Assembly: GCA_013115125.1 (NCBI GenBank) | Contig: JABANN010000264.1 | Location: 1-45,959, forward strand | Direction of reading: 5' to 3' | Source of the DNA: Perkinsus olseni | Taxonomy: Eukaryota > Perkinsozoa > Perkinsida | DNA length: 45,959 nt | Shown: positions 1 to 11,732 of the stretch, piece after piece | Position numbering within the stretch: position 1 is the stretch's first letter | Layout: every line of letters begins with the position of its first letter | Program-made: the position numbers and the translations under genes | The notes under the pieces: generated by a model | Database searches by the model: none | Told to the model about the DNA's origin: nothing | Seen by the model: the letters and a program-made list of their open reading frames with translations, nothing else

Positions 1-71
<71 letters not shown>
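1..71. repeat. (AAC)n microsatellite
   Basis: The window opens with an uninterrupted run of about 23 AAC units. It ends where the sequence changes to AATCACAATA. It runs off the left edge, so its full length is unknown. Confidence 0.97.
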
Positions 72-140
72 ATCACAATAAACATCATCGTGACAACATC
101 GAAGGACAGCATAACCATGATCATCATCACAGACAGGCCT

Positions 141-833
141 TTATCGAACATTGATCTTCGTCACGTAGCGTCCACCTTCTTTGGGCCTCTCTTGGGAAGG
201 CAAAGAGAAAGTGACCTTACCAACCCCCTCACGCAGTTGCTTAACCTCAGCTTGCTTAGTCTCGGGTCGTTTAACCGCGGGTTGCTTAACTTCGCCCTCT
301 TCCTCCGATAGCAACACTCCCGTATCCCTTTTCTTAAGGATGGAGTTCACACGCTTCAGCTGAGCAGGTGCCGCCTGGGTGCGGCCTCTTCCTCGGGAGA
401 GGAACCCCTGGTCGTCCGAGGCTTGCACCAATGGTATCCCCTTCTCGTCAGCCCACCTGATCTTCCTATTTTCCTTGGGCAATATCTGGTCATCATCAGA
501 GCCCTGCGCGGCGACAATTCTACGCTGCATGAGAGGAGGCTGCTGTGTCCTCGGCATCATCACAGGCTCCAAGACGTCATAGTGTCTTCCGTCATACGCA
601 ATGATTCTGCCGCCGGGTTGAGCGTAGATCGGAGCCACAGGGTGAGCGGGAGCGGCATGAGGGTAGGGAGAAGAGGCCCTCTTCCTGGCCTTGCCAGTTG
701 AGGCAACACAGTCCGGGTGGGTGATGAGGAGAATGGCTAGGAGGTTGAGGTTCATCATTATGGAGAGTGCTGGGGTGGAGATAACTGATATCATAATAAA
801 GGCGACGGAGGAGTAGCACAGCGATCGGAACAT
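141..833 (-). CDS. Secreted or membrane-anchored charged protein with two RVxF-like motifs (hypothetical)
   Basis: This is an uninterrupted 230-residue frame. The N-terminus is hydrophobic (residues 1-45) and contains a second possible start at residues 26-27, where MNLNLLAILL followed by a polar stretch makes a cleaner signal peptide. The rest is proline-, arginine- and glutamate-rich and probably disordered. Near the middle is RKIRWADEKGIPL and near the end GKVTFSLP. Both contain [RK][VI]x[FW], the docking motif of protein phosphatase 1 regulators; that is a motif match only. VKQPAVKRPETKQAEVKQ is an imperfect short repeat. The family is not recognised. It is the first of several secreted-type genes in this part of the window. 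No intron is needed. Confidence 0.6.
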   Translation of the reverse strand: MFRSLCYSSVAFIMISVISTPALSIMMNLNLLAILLITHPDCVASTGKARKRASSPYPHAAPAHPVAPIYAQPGGRIIAYDGRHYDVLEPVMMPRTQQPPLMQRRIVAAQGSDDDQILPKENRKIRWADEKGIPLVQASDDQGFLSRGRGRTQAAPAQLKRVNSILKKRDTGVLLSEEEGEVKQPAVKRPETKQAEVKQLREGVGKVTFSLPSQERPKEGGRYVTKINVR

Positions 834-1087
834 CGTAGCACTTCCGAAACGTCGGCTAGGCGTTGAGGGAGGCCGAGTTGGGTGCTATCCAAGAGCTCCG
901 AGACCTGGCGTTACACTCACTGTGCTGCACTTTTACCTCTAACCGGAGGAGGCGCCCAGGAAGGATACGGCCAATCTTCTCACGAGGGGAGGTTGTTCAA
1001 TTGTCTATCCCATGGCCTTCGATACGAGCGAGGCAATGGTGTGCATGAATCTTTTGGGAGTACTACCGGCCTTCGTGAAAAGCAACA

Positions 1088-2200
1088 TCATCGGACTTGT
1101 TCACTGATAAACATAGAGAGCATCATCACATGGACACAGCAGACATGAAAGAAGCAGCCCGCAATACTAGCAGCATCTAGACGCTGGATTCGTAGGCGGG
1201 CGGATAGCTTTAAAGTATCCTGGAGGGTATCAGAGAGGGGAGCTGACCTAGGTCGCCTCGCGTAGTTGTAACGACCAGGACGACGATGATGGGCCAGCTG
1301 TTCGAGGTTGGCCGCGGCTATCGGTGATGGAGCCCAACTAGCCGTGGTTTGGCCCTCTGGGTACTCATAAGGCTGCGGACGACGTTGTGTACCGTCCACG
1401 TTCTGATGATAATAACGAGGTAACTTTGGACGTAGTGTGACACGATCCTCATCATCCACCGCTCGCAGGGTTGTTTTAACAGGATACTCCTCAGCAGCGG
1501 CTTGGTATAACAAACACAGTTGTCTGCGGAGGCTATCACACGACAGGTCTTCGGTGGCTGCACTCTTGAACACGTTGAGGAATAACTTCTGGCTGTCAAG
1601 GTTTCACGTGTGCTGGATGTCCCACGTGGGATTTTTATATTCATCGCCCAGACAGGATCCACCAAGCACTTCTCCTCGTCCATGCAGGCAACTCCCTCGT
1701 CTTTGTCCCTAAAAAGCCTCACTACTATCGAATATAATCACAGCCATTCTCGTGGCACTCACCAGTACACAACCTGTCCACCATTTTCACCGCTACACTC
1801 GACCCTGTCAGTCCTCTCCCTTCTCAGACCTCTTGGCAAACCACATTCCGTTTTTCCACTTTCCGCGGTCGTAGCCGAACACGTACTCCTTCCCTGAACG
1901 ATCGAAAATCTTTCACATCAACATGAACGGAAGTTAAATTCAACCTACCATAGCTTCCCGGGACCTCCATAACTTCACACTTTTTCTAAAAAAAAACAAG
2001 GCGGCTGCGTCGTCTAACTAGGCTACACGACCGATGCCCCGCGAGAGGTCGTTGACAAAGCAAGAACTCTGAGTGAACGATCAGTCACATGAGAAGGAAG
2101 AATGTCGCAACAAGCAGCCGCGCCAAAGATTCGGAATCCCCGAGGGCGAGAGATGCCACCGAGATGAGCGTCAGCAGGACGAAAATACAGGTCTCGCGTT
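1088..2200 (-). CDS. Divergent member of the tandem secreted-protein family
   Basis: Exons read on the - strand give, in order: a signal-like segment (CIFVLLTLISVASLALG, about 2190-2100), an exon 1985-1949 (KKCEVMEVPGSYG), an exon beginning at 1893 (KEYVFGYDRGKWKNG), then from about 1714 DKDEGVACMDEEKCLVDPVW, and finally the frame 1573-1088 that begins near FKSAATEDLSCDSLRRQLCL. The order and the spacing of the Cys, DPV and LCxxY-type positions match the family at 11.7-17.7 kb, whose exons read ...C..DGxxYxG, then ...QDPVEKLGILMPP, then FDLLQxxLCDxF. The 1893-1763 exon holds in its apparent frame a stop that disappears if a 25-nt GT-AG intron (1838-1814 approximately) is removed. The junction near 1630-1600 is not resolved and the first exon start is uncertain. 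Confidence 0.45.
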
Positions 2201-2563
2201 CAAGTCCACGGAAGGGAAATGAAGGCAGGATATCTCAGACTAACTTCGAAAACAGATTTGCGTAGGGATTGGCGAATAGATCCGCCCCGAGTGAAGGTGG
2301 CGTTAATGAAGATGCTGTGGTGTTGAAGCCAGACTAGGATGGTCGCTATGGAAGATACCTTCGACAACATGGCGAGTTCCAAATAACTGGCACAGTGATA
2401 ACTATTGCCTCATCCCAACGGGAGTCAGAACATCAACTCCGTTGCAATATACACCAAAGGTTGTTGACATAGCAGAGCAACCACGCCCATGAAAATGCCG
2501 ACAGGAGCAGCAGCCCCACTTGCGAGATTTAGCAGATGAGGTTTGCGTCTGTGGCAACTATGA

Positions 2564-3300
2564 GTGTCGTCAGCATCAATCGCTTGCAGTCACTTGCTCA
2601 TACATGTACATCGGAAGAGCCTTCCAGGACGGGCCATCGGAGGGTTCCAATTCTCCTTGAGAGCAGCAGCAGCAGCAGTGGCGTCACCATCGTCGTCGTC
2701 GTTATCATCTCCAGGTAAGGTTACATTGACATGCTTCTGCAGTGCGCCGCATCGGACATACGACAGAGCGCTTCACGAAGGCCGTCCGGTCCACGGTGAT
2801 GCGAGCAGCAGCCCGCCTCGAGCGGAGCGTACGGCTGATCGACAGGACTCATCTTGATGGGCTCGAATGTCCACCGAGTCTGGTCAGAGTTTATGAGCAC
2901 GTTTGGTCTTGGAAGCATCGACGCTCATCAAGACGGGGGATTCCTCCCCTTAGTTGCCCTGAAAGTGCAACCATGAATTGACCATAGTCATCTTATCAGC
3001 GGCACTCACCAGCGGCGCACTCTCCTGAAGTTGGACGAGGAGCAGACCGCTGTCGCAGTCCTCGTCCTGCCATCCTCGGACCTCTGGCCTAGCCACATGC
3101 CCTTCTCCCACTTGAAGCTATTTGTAGATGCCGGTCCTTCCAACCGAATGGACGAGAAGGAGTCGCAGCTGTTGCACATGGTCAGTGGGGTTGTAGAAGC
3201 ACAACGATGGAAAGCGGAGCGAAGTTTGGAGGGAGCTTGGCCGCTACGAACTTCCTCCGAGGGAGCAGACATTGGACTGGCTTCAGACAGCCAGCGGTAG
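2564..3300 (+). CDS. Unrecognised protein with a 28-nt intron, possible mitochondrial presequence
   Basis: The first exon encodes MSSASIACSHLLIHVHRKS followed by arginine, serine and alanine, like a mitochondrial targeting peptide. A canonical GTAAGG...TTCTGCAG intron of only 28 nt (2715-2742) joins it in phase to VRRIGHTTERFTKAVRST and a basic helical region. A later exon starting after an acceptor near 3010 reads RRTLLKLDEEQTAVAVLVLP and ends with a stop at 3298-3300. The splice between about 2910 and 3010 is not resolved. The - strand across 2721-3409 is also open with fair codon bias and carries a GTGAGT on that strand near 3010, so an antisense gene cannot be excluded. No family recognised. 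Confidence 0.4.
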
Positions 3301-3667
3301 CATGACCGCTGCGGCAAGAAACGATTATTGAAGCTTGGATAAGCAGCGGGAGTTGCAACCGTAAGACTCGATCCACGAGTAACGCGAGTTCGTGTGAAGC
3401 TAGCATCAACTAAGATACGGTAATGCTACTGGACGCTGGTGATGGCAACGGCTACACTTGAGGATCACCCGAATGGGAGAAAGTCACTGAAGCAATATAT
3501 CGTCGCTGATAACAGTAAAGCGTAATAGTAGAACAGCGGGGTGGGAGGACGGTTGTTGCTAAATGTGCTCAGAAGCGCACTCCGACCCTCCTTCTTATGA
3601 ACACGAGATGACAAACGGTAGCAGTTAAGTTAACAAAGCATAATCATGGAGAACATCAGTGATTAGG

Positions 3668-4722
3668 TCAAGCTTTAACAGAGTTGTAACGGAAGCATAG
3701 TTTCTCCAGGAGAATATCGTAGGCATTGGAAGCCTCGACGAATGTACCTCCGAGAGCCTTCATTAGATGAGCAGCGGCTTCGGCACACATCTTCTCGTCT
3801 TCATAGCTTTCAAGGGCGAAACTCATCTCCCCTATAGGGTCATTGAACTCCTTGTCGTCCTTGATGACAGTACTGGTGGTGGGGTTACTGAGGAAGAAGG
3901 AGTTCATCACAGCGGATTCCCTATCCCAGGATCTGTATCACTATCCAGGAACACGCCCTGTGACAGTGGCCCTGGGGGGGTGTTGAATGCACTGTCGCCC
4001 ATCACTGTTGCATGATACTAGACATGCTCGGTTTCCCCTCACGCGACGGTGACTCATCATAAACGACGAACAGAAGCTGAGCTCACATTATGTAAAGCGG
4101 AGTGTCTTCTTCGGGAATATCTTTAGAGCCACATTGTAGCTTGAGCATTGAGATGTAGCCTCTGCCCTTCTTCTCCTTGAGACGGAAGTAGATCTCAGAA
4201 TCGAAACTTCTGCTAGTGGCGGGGAGAACGCCACAGACATCAGACTCTGGACGAGCGTCTATCCTCCAGCTCCCCTGAGATGTACGAAATGAGGTACCAA
4301 TAATTCAGTCATCGCTCACACCTTCAACCACTTCTTTGGGAAATCAGGCTCGGAGTGGGCTTGTAAGGATTGCAGGGCGCAGGGAGTTCCCAGTAACAGG
4401 GAAGTGATGGTGGCCCTTGTACGCATGCACAAGATGAAAGTCTAGCTGGAAACCTCCTGGAAAATGCGTAGAAGGGAGTTCTCGCCGGTGAGCTGTTCAA
4501 GAGCAGATAAAGTCGACTGATCTGCATTAGTAGCCTTCTCATCTCTGCTAAGTGTCACAGAGAGAGCCGCTTGGCTGAGTGCCTTAGAAGCTCGCCTTAC
4601 ACAGGCTCAATCACAGGAAAACTCGGCGTTGAATTTGACAGTGATGATGATTACGGCAGCGGGTGGTACGTACATAGCTCCCCACGACGTATCAACACTG
4701 TTCGCGGGTATCGCCAACTCGA
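3668..4722 (-). CDS. Second divergent - strand member of the secreted-protein family
   Basis: Well-phased exons are 4274-4087 (GSWRIDARPESDVCGVLPAT...), 3991-3911 (AFNTPPGPLSQGVFLDSDTD) and 3887-3668 (NPTTSTVIKDDKEFNDPIGE to the stop). Introns are 4086-3992 and a 23-nt GTGATG...CTCAG intron at 3910-3888. The exons align with the family: RID....CG......F....C....P.Y, then MSFALESYEDEKMCAEAAAH for ILMPPL..xRC.SAT, then NAYDILLEKLCFRY for FDLLQxxLCDLF. Upstream, 4530-4322 encodes ATNADQSTLSALEQLTGENS and ends KKWLK before GTGTGAG, equivalent to the family exon ending W[VI][KT]. It holds one in-frame TAG, so translation may begin at the ATG at 4426 or the gene may be decaying. An exon near 4722-4612 (MVELAIPANSVDTSWGAMYV) resembles family exon 2. 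Confidence 0.55.
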
Positions 4723-5112
4723 CCATATTGAGTTTCACTGTTTACAGCCCCCATTGGCTTCGTAGAAGGTCTTTCAGCATTCATTATGATGACTTGGATT
4801 GGCTGGAAACATTTTATTCGAGCGCGTCAACGACTTTCCGCGCGAGACCGGGCGGGCGAGTTAACAGTAGAGCTCGCTCCAATACGTCCACTAAAAACGC
4901 GACACCTCCGATGAAGTTTGGACGTATTGTTAGTCGAAGATGGTTCAGAACGTGCCCCCTTACGTTTGTAAGACCGTCTTCCCAAGAATGCGCTGATACC
5001 GGGCGTGCGCGCTTTTTTTCTAGCGGAGCGAAACGACTCGGGAACTCGGCGATTGCCCCTCTTTTTAGCACGCGTACGGCAGTGAAGGCCTTGTAGTTTA
5101 ACGTGTAGGAAA
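4723..5112. promoter_or_regulatory. Divergent intergenic region between the - strand family member and TXNDC9
   Basis: Frames are open on both strands here (4814-5071 -, 4629-5096 +), but neither has a recognisable protein or a start that fits its neighbours. The stretch separates divergent genes, so it probably carries both promoters. I see no TATA box. It contains AGCGGAGCGAAACGA, one of several GCGGAGCGAAGC-like motifs in the window. Confidence 0.35.
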
Positions 5113-6152
5113 ATGGCCGATCAACGTACTGTTGGGGATATGCTAGCTGACACGCTGATAACAGCGATGAAGGAGAAGGAGGAGCAGCTGGACAAAGAGA
5201 TTGAGAAGTATCTTAGGTTGATCCGCGCAAGATCCGAAATAGGTCAATTTGCGACATCACTCGTGCAATCGTCCAATCCGGACATATTGATCGAGCATTG
5301 TTTCGTATCCGAGTGCGTATCCAATCACACTTTAGGTTGGACAATTTGAAAGAGGATGACATTGAAGAGATCAGACGAAAGAGGTTGGAGGAGATGAAGG
5401 AAGACTATAAGGCCAGTCTGGTGGGTGATGATGAACGGTCGTTGCTGGACGACTGTGAAGAGTAAACCCTCAGGAGCTCCGTTCGAAGGGACACGGTGAA
5501 TACACGGAGTTGCATTCTGAAAGGGAGTTCTTCGAAGCGAGTATCTTTAGGTCGCTTTGGTGTCACATGAGTGTTGTCAGGCTGCTAAAGATTCCAAGCT
5601 CATGGTTTGTCACTTTTATAGACCGACCACGTGGCGATGTCAGATTGTAGATAAGTAGGTCCCCGGATCGATCCCCGGTCAAGTCATTTTTGTTGTTCCC
5701 CTAGACACTTGACCGTCCTAGCAGAGAAGTACATTGGAACCAGATTTGTCAAGATCAACGCTGAGAAGGTGAGGGCGTCGTCGCAATACCATCCACTCCT
5801 CATCTCCGTTTCTTAGTCCCCGTTTTTATGTGACCGATTTAGAATTATGATGTTACCTGCGATGATGCTGGTGAAGGATGGTAAGGGCGGGGTCCTTCGC
5901 TGTCGCCTAGAGGGCACTACAGGCCCCTTCCTCTCACTCTGTCTCTATGGCTGCTCCCATCAGCGTGATAAGGTCGATTTTTGGTAGGTAAGACGGAGCA
6001 TTCTATCATCGGCTTTGATGAGTTTGGCGGTGGAGACGACTTCGATACCGATGCTATCGAGGAGGTGATGGTGACACTGGTCTTGCTAGGCTGGCAGTTC
6101 TTAACCTCCACAGGTGCTTGCCACTTGGCAGATCGTCAAACGTCGGAATTAA
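5113..6152 (+). CDS. TXNDC9: Thioredoxin domain-containing protein 9 (phosducin-like CCT co-factor)
   Basis: Eight phased exons (5113-5216, 5336-5420, 5474-5536, 5581-5654, 5705-5768, 5817-5880, 5988-6064, 6114-6152) give 189 residues. The family signature is continuous: an N-terminal helix (EQLDKEIEKYLRLDNLKEDD), RSKGHGEYTELHSEREFF, VCHFYRPTTWRCQIVDKHL, FVKINAEKSPFLCDRF and DGKTEHSIIGFDEFGGGDDF. TXNDC9 proteins have a redox-inactive thioredoxin fold and modulate the chaperonin CCT in actin and tubulin folding; human TXNDC9 is 226 residues. Intron 3 (5537-5580) fits only if its donor is GC (GCGAGT), which also gives the family spacing. Intron 4 (5655-5704) contains a T-arm-like GGATCGATCCCCGG. 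ATG 5113 is the first start in frame. The next gene begins about 100 nt after the stop. Confidence 0.92.
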
Positions 6153-6248
6153 TTAGATGTAACCCCAAGGGCGAGTATCTGTATGAACGCATTTCAGACG
6201 AACGTGTTTTGTTATCGAAACGACAGGTCGTCTCATCTTTAGTATCTT

Positions 6249-9200
6249 TCATGCCATTGCCTCTCCGTTATCTACTACGGTTAAGGTCAGCAAACCAGGC
6301 TGGTGTGATCAGAAGCATCAGTACCAAGCCGGAAGCTCGGACGAAGCAAGTGGAGTAAGTTCTCTGCCTCTGCGGTATGCTTCTTGTCCGTTTTTGCTCA
6401 CGATGATTCTGATGATCATGGTTGCTTTTAGATGGACCCAACGCGTGGCCTTGCCGTTGGCGGATGTCGTCAATGGGGACGCTGCTGGGGTGACCGGACA
6501 CTTGGAGGTGTCAGAAGAGGGCATGTCTCCCAAACGACCGACTCGGAAGCAGGAGATGAGGTCGCTGTATCTGAATTGCCGTATGTGATTTGGGCAATTT
6601 CAGGGCGCGCGAGAAACAGCGGAAGGCGTGGATGGGGAAGGAGATGACAGCGTTGATGGATGATGGTTGGGATTACGAAGGGAAGTAGTGCATCACGACC
6701 ACCACAGGGACGCTCGGCTTGAGCGGTGCTCTCAGATGGCGAGGTGAGCATCTGCCTGAGGATCCCAACGTACTGTATGATGTGCTACCGAAGGCTCATC
6801 TTCGTAAAGCGGTGGTTATAGACAAGGCCTCCGGCGTCAAGAGGTGAGATTCTGCGTTAACGTATTATTATAGTATGAATCAGCCTCGCGCGACCTTCCC
6901 GTTGTCGAGCTCGAGTGTAGGGCTTTCTTCGAGGAACTGTTCTTCTGAACTCTCGTCAATGCCGGTTTATCTTTCGCGTGCCACGCTCCACGTTCTTAAG
7001 TTTCATCAGGTGGACTCCAATAGCCAACCTTCCCCCGGGTGGCCTTATCGAAATAGCTTCCTCGTCCACTGTGAAGTATCAGTCGGACAGAGGCTTCTGG
7101 GATGCCATCTGTCGACGGGCTGCTGAGTATATCAGTCATTCCCTCACTGTAAAGCAGATTCGCAGCTTGCTAGGTGAGGAAGCCAGGCAGGCAGCAGTTA
7201 CACGCATGCACATTTGACTGCGCACAGGAGCCTTGGCAAGAGCTGAGTGTAGAGCTCATCCGGGGCTACTGAGGAAGATGAGCGCGGAGCTTCTGGAGAG
7301 GTTCCCGCAGCTGACGCTGCTCACCTGCGCGGAGTGTGCCGAAGCTTATCAAAAGCTCGAGTAAGCATTCCTGCATCGTTACGGCAGACGTGCCGCTGAC
7401 GGAAGTTGATGCTGTAGTATTTGAGTTTCCCCCTTTTACATTTTATCAATTCTCAGCGACGCATAAGGGATGGGTAATTCTTCTCCAATTTCGGCCACTT
7501 CCAATTCCGCGTGGGAATTGCTTACAACTCGCAATATCCTCGTGCGAGTCTCATGAGAAATACGAGTGCCTGGCGAAATTTTTTGATTGAATAATCGCAT
7601 TTTAGGTACGACCATACAGGTACCTACATTATGCTGGCATTAGGATTTGTCCAGGAGATGGAAGACCTCCGCTATCCACTGGTTGGGTCAGAACGAAACC
7701 CGATCTCGCCTGACCGAGCTATCGGGATGGCGGTGCAGATCCTCACGGCATTCTCTAGAGCCAAACTGAACGGTGCCACCCCTAGCGATCTGCTTGACTG
7801 CTGTGCATATACACTGTAAGTGAGGTTATATCTTGCTTTCTTGCTAGTACTTGAATTTCCTCCACGCTCTCTTATGCAAGCGGTGCCCGATTTTAGTAGA
7901 GACTTGGCATCACTTCCGCTCACGCGTCAAAGAAAACGAGTTTGCAGGTGCTCGCATCGAGACATGGCGAAGGATTGCGTCGATGACTTCATAGCTGCCG
8001 TTGATGCATACCGGAGGTTCTCTCGCCACGTCACAGCAATCGAGCTTGCGAAGATTATCTTGGGGTCTGCCTGTATCCTCGAAGTGGACCACATGGCCCG
8101 CCTTGCGAGAGCGGTAGGGTGACGCTGATGAGAGTTTGCTGTGGAGGCATTCGATGGCTCGGGATGGAGAGATGCTCGACCAGGTCCACGGCGTGGAGGG
8201 GAGTGGGGCAATAACGGCTCAGTTAGCTGAGTTGATAGGGGCCACTGTGAAGGACGCAGCAGCATTGAAAGGAGAAGCTGCCGTCAAACTCACTGTAAAG
8301 GATTTGCCCGTGTCGCGCGCAATGGCGCACTAATAGATACAAACTCGCGGAGAGAGTAGTGAGTTGGATGAATTTGGCATGCCTGTAGGAAGCATATCTT
8401 CGAGGAGGATATCCATCGAAATCGATCGCCTGATCGATTTGATAGAGTGTTTCATGGCGGTTGAACTGGAAGGTGTGGTCACTGCCTTCACCGGGCCCCA
8501 TTCACCATTTGTAATTCAGTTCCTGAAGTTTTGGTAAAGGTAATTGCGAGCACCGTTGATGACTCTTACCGAGCCGCCAGAGTGCTGGGCTGGACAGAGC
8601 GTCTACCCATCGCTCTCCAGGATCGGTAAAGCACGTGAAACGTCTCCTTTCACGCAGCTTGACAGCAGGTTGGTTAACACAGTCCTAGCGAATCAGACTG
8701 GGCTGGTGCCGCATGGCCTGAGGGAGGTGTTCGAGAATCCGACCTTATCGAGGCGGGAGGACTTCTTGACGGAGCTGGCATCCCTGATGGAGAAGGAGGC
8801 TGATAGATTCAGGGAGGATCATTGTGTTATAATTGCGAGGTGCGGGGATCGAACCCGGGTGCTGGGACGGCGAGCTGACACACAGGGTCTACGGCTCCTT
8901 CGGTTCTAAATTCGACGGTGTAGTGAAGAAGTGTTTGAGGCAGCTCAACAACAGGCTCTCACAGAAGAGGTAAAGACGCCGGTCGTCCAGCCTGTAATGG
9001 ATCATCGACAGTATTTCTCCAGGCTGGAGGCCTTGGATGAAGAAAGGCCCCACCCGGGAGCGCGTAGCGAGTACAGCGGAAGCTTGCTGTGGCATGAGAA
9101 GCCGATTGATAGGGAAGAGCTTGCTGCGCAAGTATCGTGGTCTAGCGGTTATACTTACTGCTCCGACTTCTGGGGGTATCTGGTTCGATCCCCGGCGAGG

Positions 9201-9611
9201 GTCTTTCTCGTCAGGTTTGTGAGACTTTCGGCAAAACAACGTTGCATCCCAAGCTGCTGCAGCAGTTCGAACGACTCGTATCTCGGATGAGCCCCGACCA
9301 GCTTTTGAGGTCTTCTTCCAACTCGTTAGACCTGAGTAACGCCGAGCGACGTATCTTATAGGTGCGCAGCAACTCTACCGCAAGGCGTCCAAGCAGAAGT
9401 GCAACGCCGTGAGAGCAACAACAGCTACATGTATGGCGACGACAACCCTGATGAGATCGACCAAGTTGCCAAGGTACAGGACGAGCTGTATGAGCAAAGC
9501 GTGAGGACGCACTCGCAGGTCCCTGATTGTATTGCGGCGCAGATCCTCAGCCTCATCGGCTCCGTCAAGGAAGCTGAAAAGTCGTCATCATCAAGCTTTT
9601 TCGCTTACTAG
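6249..9611 (+). CDS. Large multi-exon, probably mitochondrial, helical protein (unrecognised)
   Basis: At least a dozen phased exons run to a stop at 9609-9611. The N-terminus MPLPLRYLLRLRSANQAGVI is arginine-rich and lacks acids, as mitochondrial presequences do. Later exons are rich in amphipathic helices: EYDHTGTYIMLALGFVQEME, CSHRDMAKDCVDDFIAAVDA, IASTVDDSYRAARVLGWTER, LVNTVLANQTGLVPHGLREV, and LEALDEERPHPGARSEYSGS. This resembles helical-repeat organellar RNA-binding proteins (FASTK-like or heptatricopeptide-repeat) in general look only; I see no diagnostic motif. Two introns appear to be 19 nt (6585-6603, 8114-8132). Two others carry tRNA-like sequence (8840-8885, 9132-9214). The junction near 6680-6710 has no clean GT donor. 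The C-terminus is acidic, then serine-rich. The start codon is inferred. Confidence 0.6.
8840..8885 (-). repeat. 46-nt intron containing a tRNA T-arm/B-box-like sequence
   Basis: This intron (GT...CACACAG on the + strand) joins IIAR and VYGSFG in phase. Read on the - strand it contains CACCCGGGTTCGATCCCCGC, a near-perfect tRNA T stem-loop and RNA polymerase III B box. No complete tRNA can be folded in 46 nt, so this is a tRNA-derived fragment. Confidence 0.6.
9132..9214 (+). repeat. 83-nt intron that is tRNA-like along most of its length
   Basis: The intron separates ELAAQ from VCETFG in phase 0. Nearly all of it is tRNA-like: CGTGGTCTAGCGGTTA is a typical D-arm/A box and TGGTTCGATCCCCGG a typical T-arm/B box, about 35 nt apart. 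The anticodon stem does not pair well, so it is probably a tRNA pseudogene or a tRNA-derived SINE-like unit now serving as an intron. Confidence 0.65.
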
Positions 9612-9696
9612 TTTCCGAAATTCAAACATGTTTCCGACTTTTCTCTCTCTGTTTGGTTCAGTGCGATCATATTTTCTCATATCAACTTTTTCGTAA

Positions 9697-10494
<798 letters not shown>

Positions 10495-10813
10495 TGAGAT
10501 GCGACGATGTGACACCGTGATGACGTAGATTGGTGATGGTTATTGTTCGTGTTGGGTATTTTTACAACCGAGGTACTGGTCTCCAAGACCTTGTCGTCTG
10601 TATTGTGTTCTCATGAGATCTTCATGCCTGAGCCCCCGCCCAGCGTTTCGAGCTCGTACCAAACTTCACCATTTCAGCGGCTAGAGGTTGCCAGTGGTAA
10701 TGAAACTCGAAGCGTATTGATTGATAGTATCAAAAAACAAAGTCGCTTTGAAGGACATGAGTACGGCTTCTGATGGCACGTACATTTACGAGTATTATAA
10801 ACAATCTATGGGA
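10495..10813. other. Convergent 3' intergenic region
   Basis: About 320 nt lie between the ends of ARF1 (+) and the twin-CX9C gene (-). An open frame (10543-10773 +) has no start context or domain. I see no gene, repeat or clear polyadenylation signal here. Confidence 0.4.
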
Positions 10814-11248
10814 TCATTCAGCTCCGAGAGTAGTCTGCGTCTGGCGACCGAATCTCCGAGAGAAATCAGCGTATTCAACCTGATGAGGAATCTTGAGGTC
10901 AACCATGCAAGATGCAAAAGAGGTCAACTCTTCGAACCTGTCCCTCGTTTGTTGCCCGCTCCGTTATCTTCTGGTACATCATGCACTTCTCGAATGCTGC
11001 ACGAGTCAGGAAACACTTATCTTCCACTGAAGAAGGAATCATCATCCTCAACAACCCGCGAACCAGTCCTCACTCTGTGACGAGCCCCTGCCAAGGAACA
11101 TGTAGTCCTTCCCTGTTCTCACCGATTGCGCAAGATAATTGGCAACACATTGCCCGTGAAGCTGAGGAATAGTTCACTTCCGTGAAGAAAGGGTTGAGCT
11201 TCTCACATTGAGCTCCATCTCACACGGTTGAGGTAGTTCTGCGGACAT
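10814..11248 (-). CDS. Twin-CX9C (CHCH-type) mitochondrial intermembrane-space protein
   Basis: Four phased exons on the - strand (11248-11207, 11161-11056, 11026-10938, 10879-10814) encode 100 residues from ATG to TGA. The protein has CEMELNLHGQC and CFLTRAAFEKC, each a perfect C-x9-C, the hallmark of twin-CX9C proteins imported through the MIA40 disulphide relay into the mitochondrial intermembrane space. The two motifs are separated by about 34 residues, longer than the usual CHCH hairpin link, so the exact family (cytochrome oxidase assembly, MICOS, complex I) cannot be named. There is no presequence, as expected for MIA40 clients. Intron 2 is 29 nt (11055-11027); removing it is required to keep the frame. 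No single exon is long enough to reveal this gene by ORF length. Confidence 0.78.
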
Positions 11249-11732
11249 GGTCCTACGGAAGGTGCTCCTGTCGTCAGGCCTCTCCCTCATGCATCTGAGC
11301 ATGAAGCAGTACTGCAATCAGTACAGCAACTACGTACTTGGCGAAGTGTTCTCTGGAGCCGGAGCACTTATCGTAGTTGGGGTCACCAGTTCCGGGCAGG
11401 TACCTGATGATGATGATGCACTCAAAGCTCATCAGCTTTGAAGGGGTCAGCATCGCTGTTACGGAGTGTGGTCGGTTCTCGCCTCTCTCAAAAAGGCTTT
11501 CACACAGTCAGTGTGAGCAGAGAGTTCCTTGTTACACGTTGGAGTGAACGACGATGCTTCCATGACGACGCGACGCCGAGAACGATTACCAGAACGAAGC
11601 GAGCTGATTACCGTTGAGAAAAGACAAGATGGCACAAGTGCGCAAGATTTCCATCTCGGATGCTGTTTCGGCCCAATCCTGAGTTCCTCGCGCTTCAATC
11701 TCTATATTCACTCAGTACAAAGCACAGTCGTA
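11249..11732. promoter_or_regulatory. Divergent intergenic region
   Basis: About 480 nt lie between the start of the twin-CX9C gene (-) and the first tandem secreted-protein gene (+), so both promoters should be here. Frames on both strands (11459-11698 -, 11529-11960 +) are open by chance or extend from the + gene. I see no defined promoter element. Confidence 0.4.

Noticed and set aside
90-819. Open + frames and a second - frame across the first 800 nt
   Set aside because: They overlap the 230-residue - frame, which alone has a signal-type N-terminus and conserved-looking motifs; the others look like shadows.
4444-4460. In-frame TAG aligned with Gln in the family as evidence of stop-codon reassignment
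   Set aside because: TAA, TAG and TGA all end well-supported genes in this window, so a nonsense change or alternative start is simpler.
4814-5071. 85-codon - frame upstream of TXNDC9
   Set aside because: No domain or signal, no splice context, and it lies in a short divergent promoter region.
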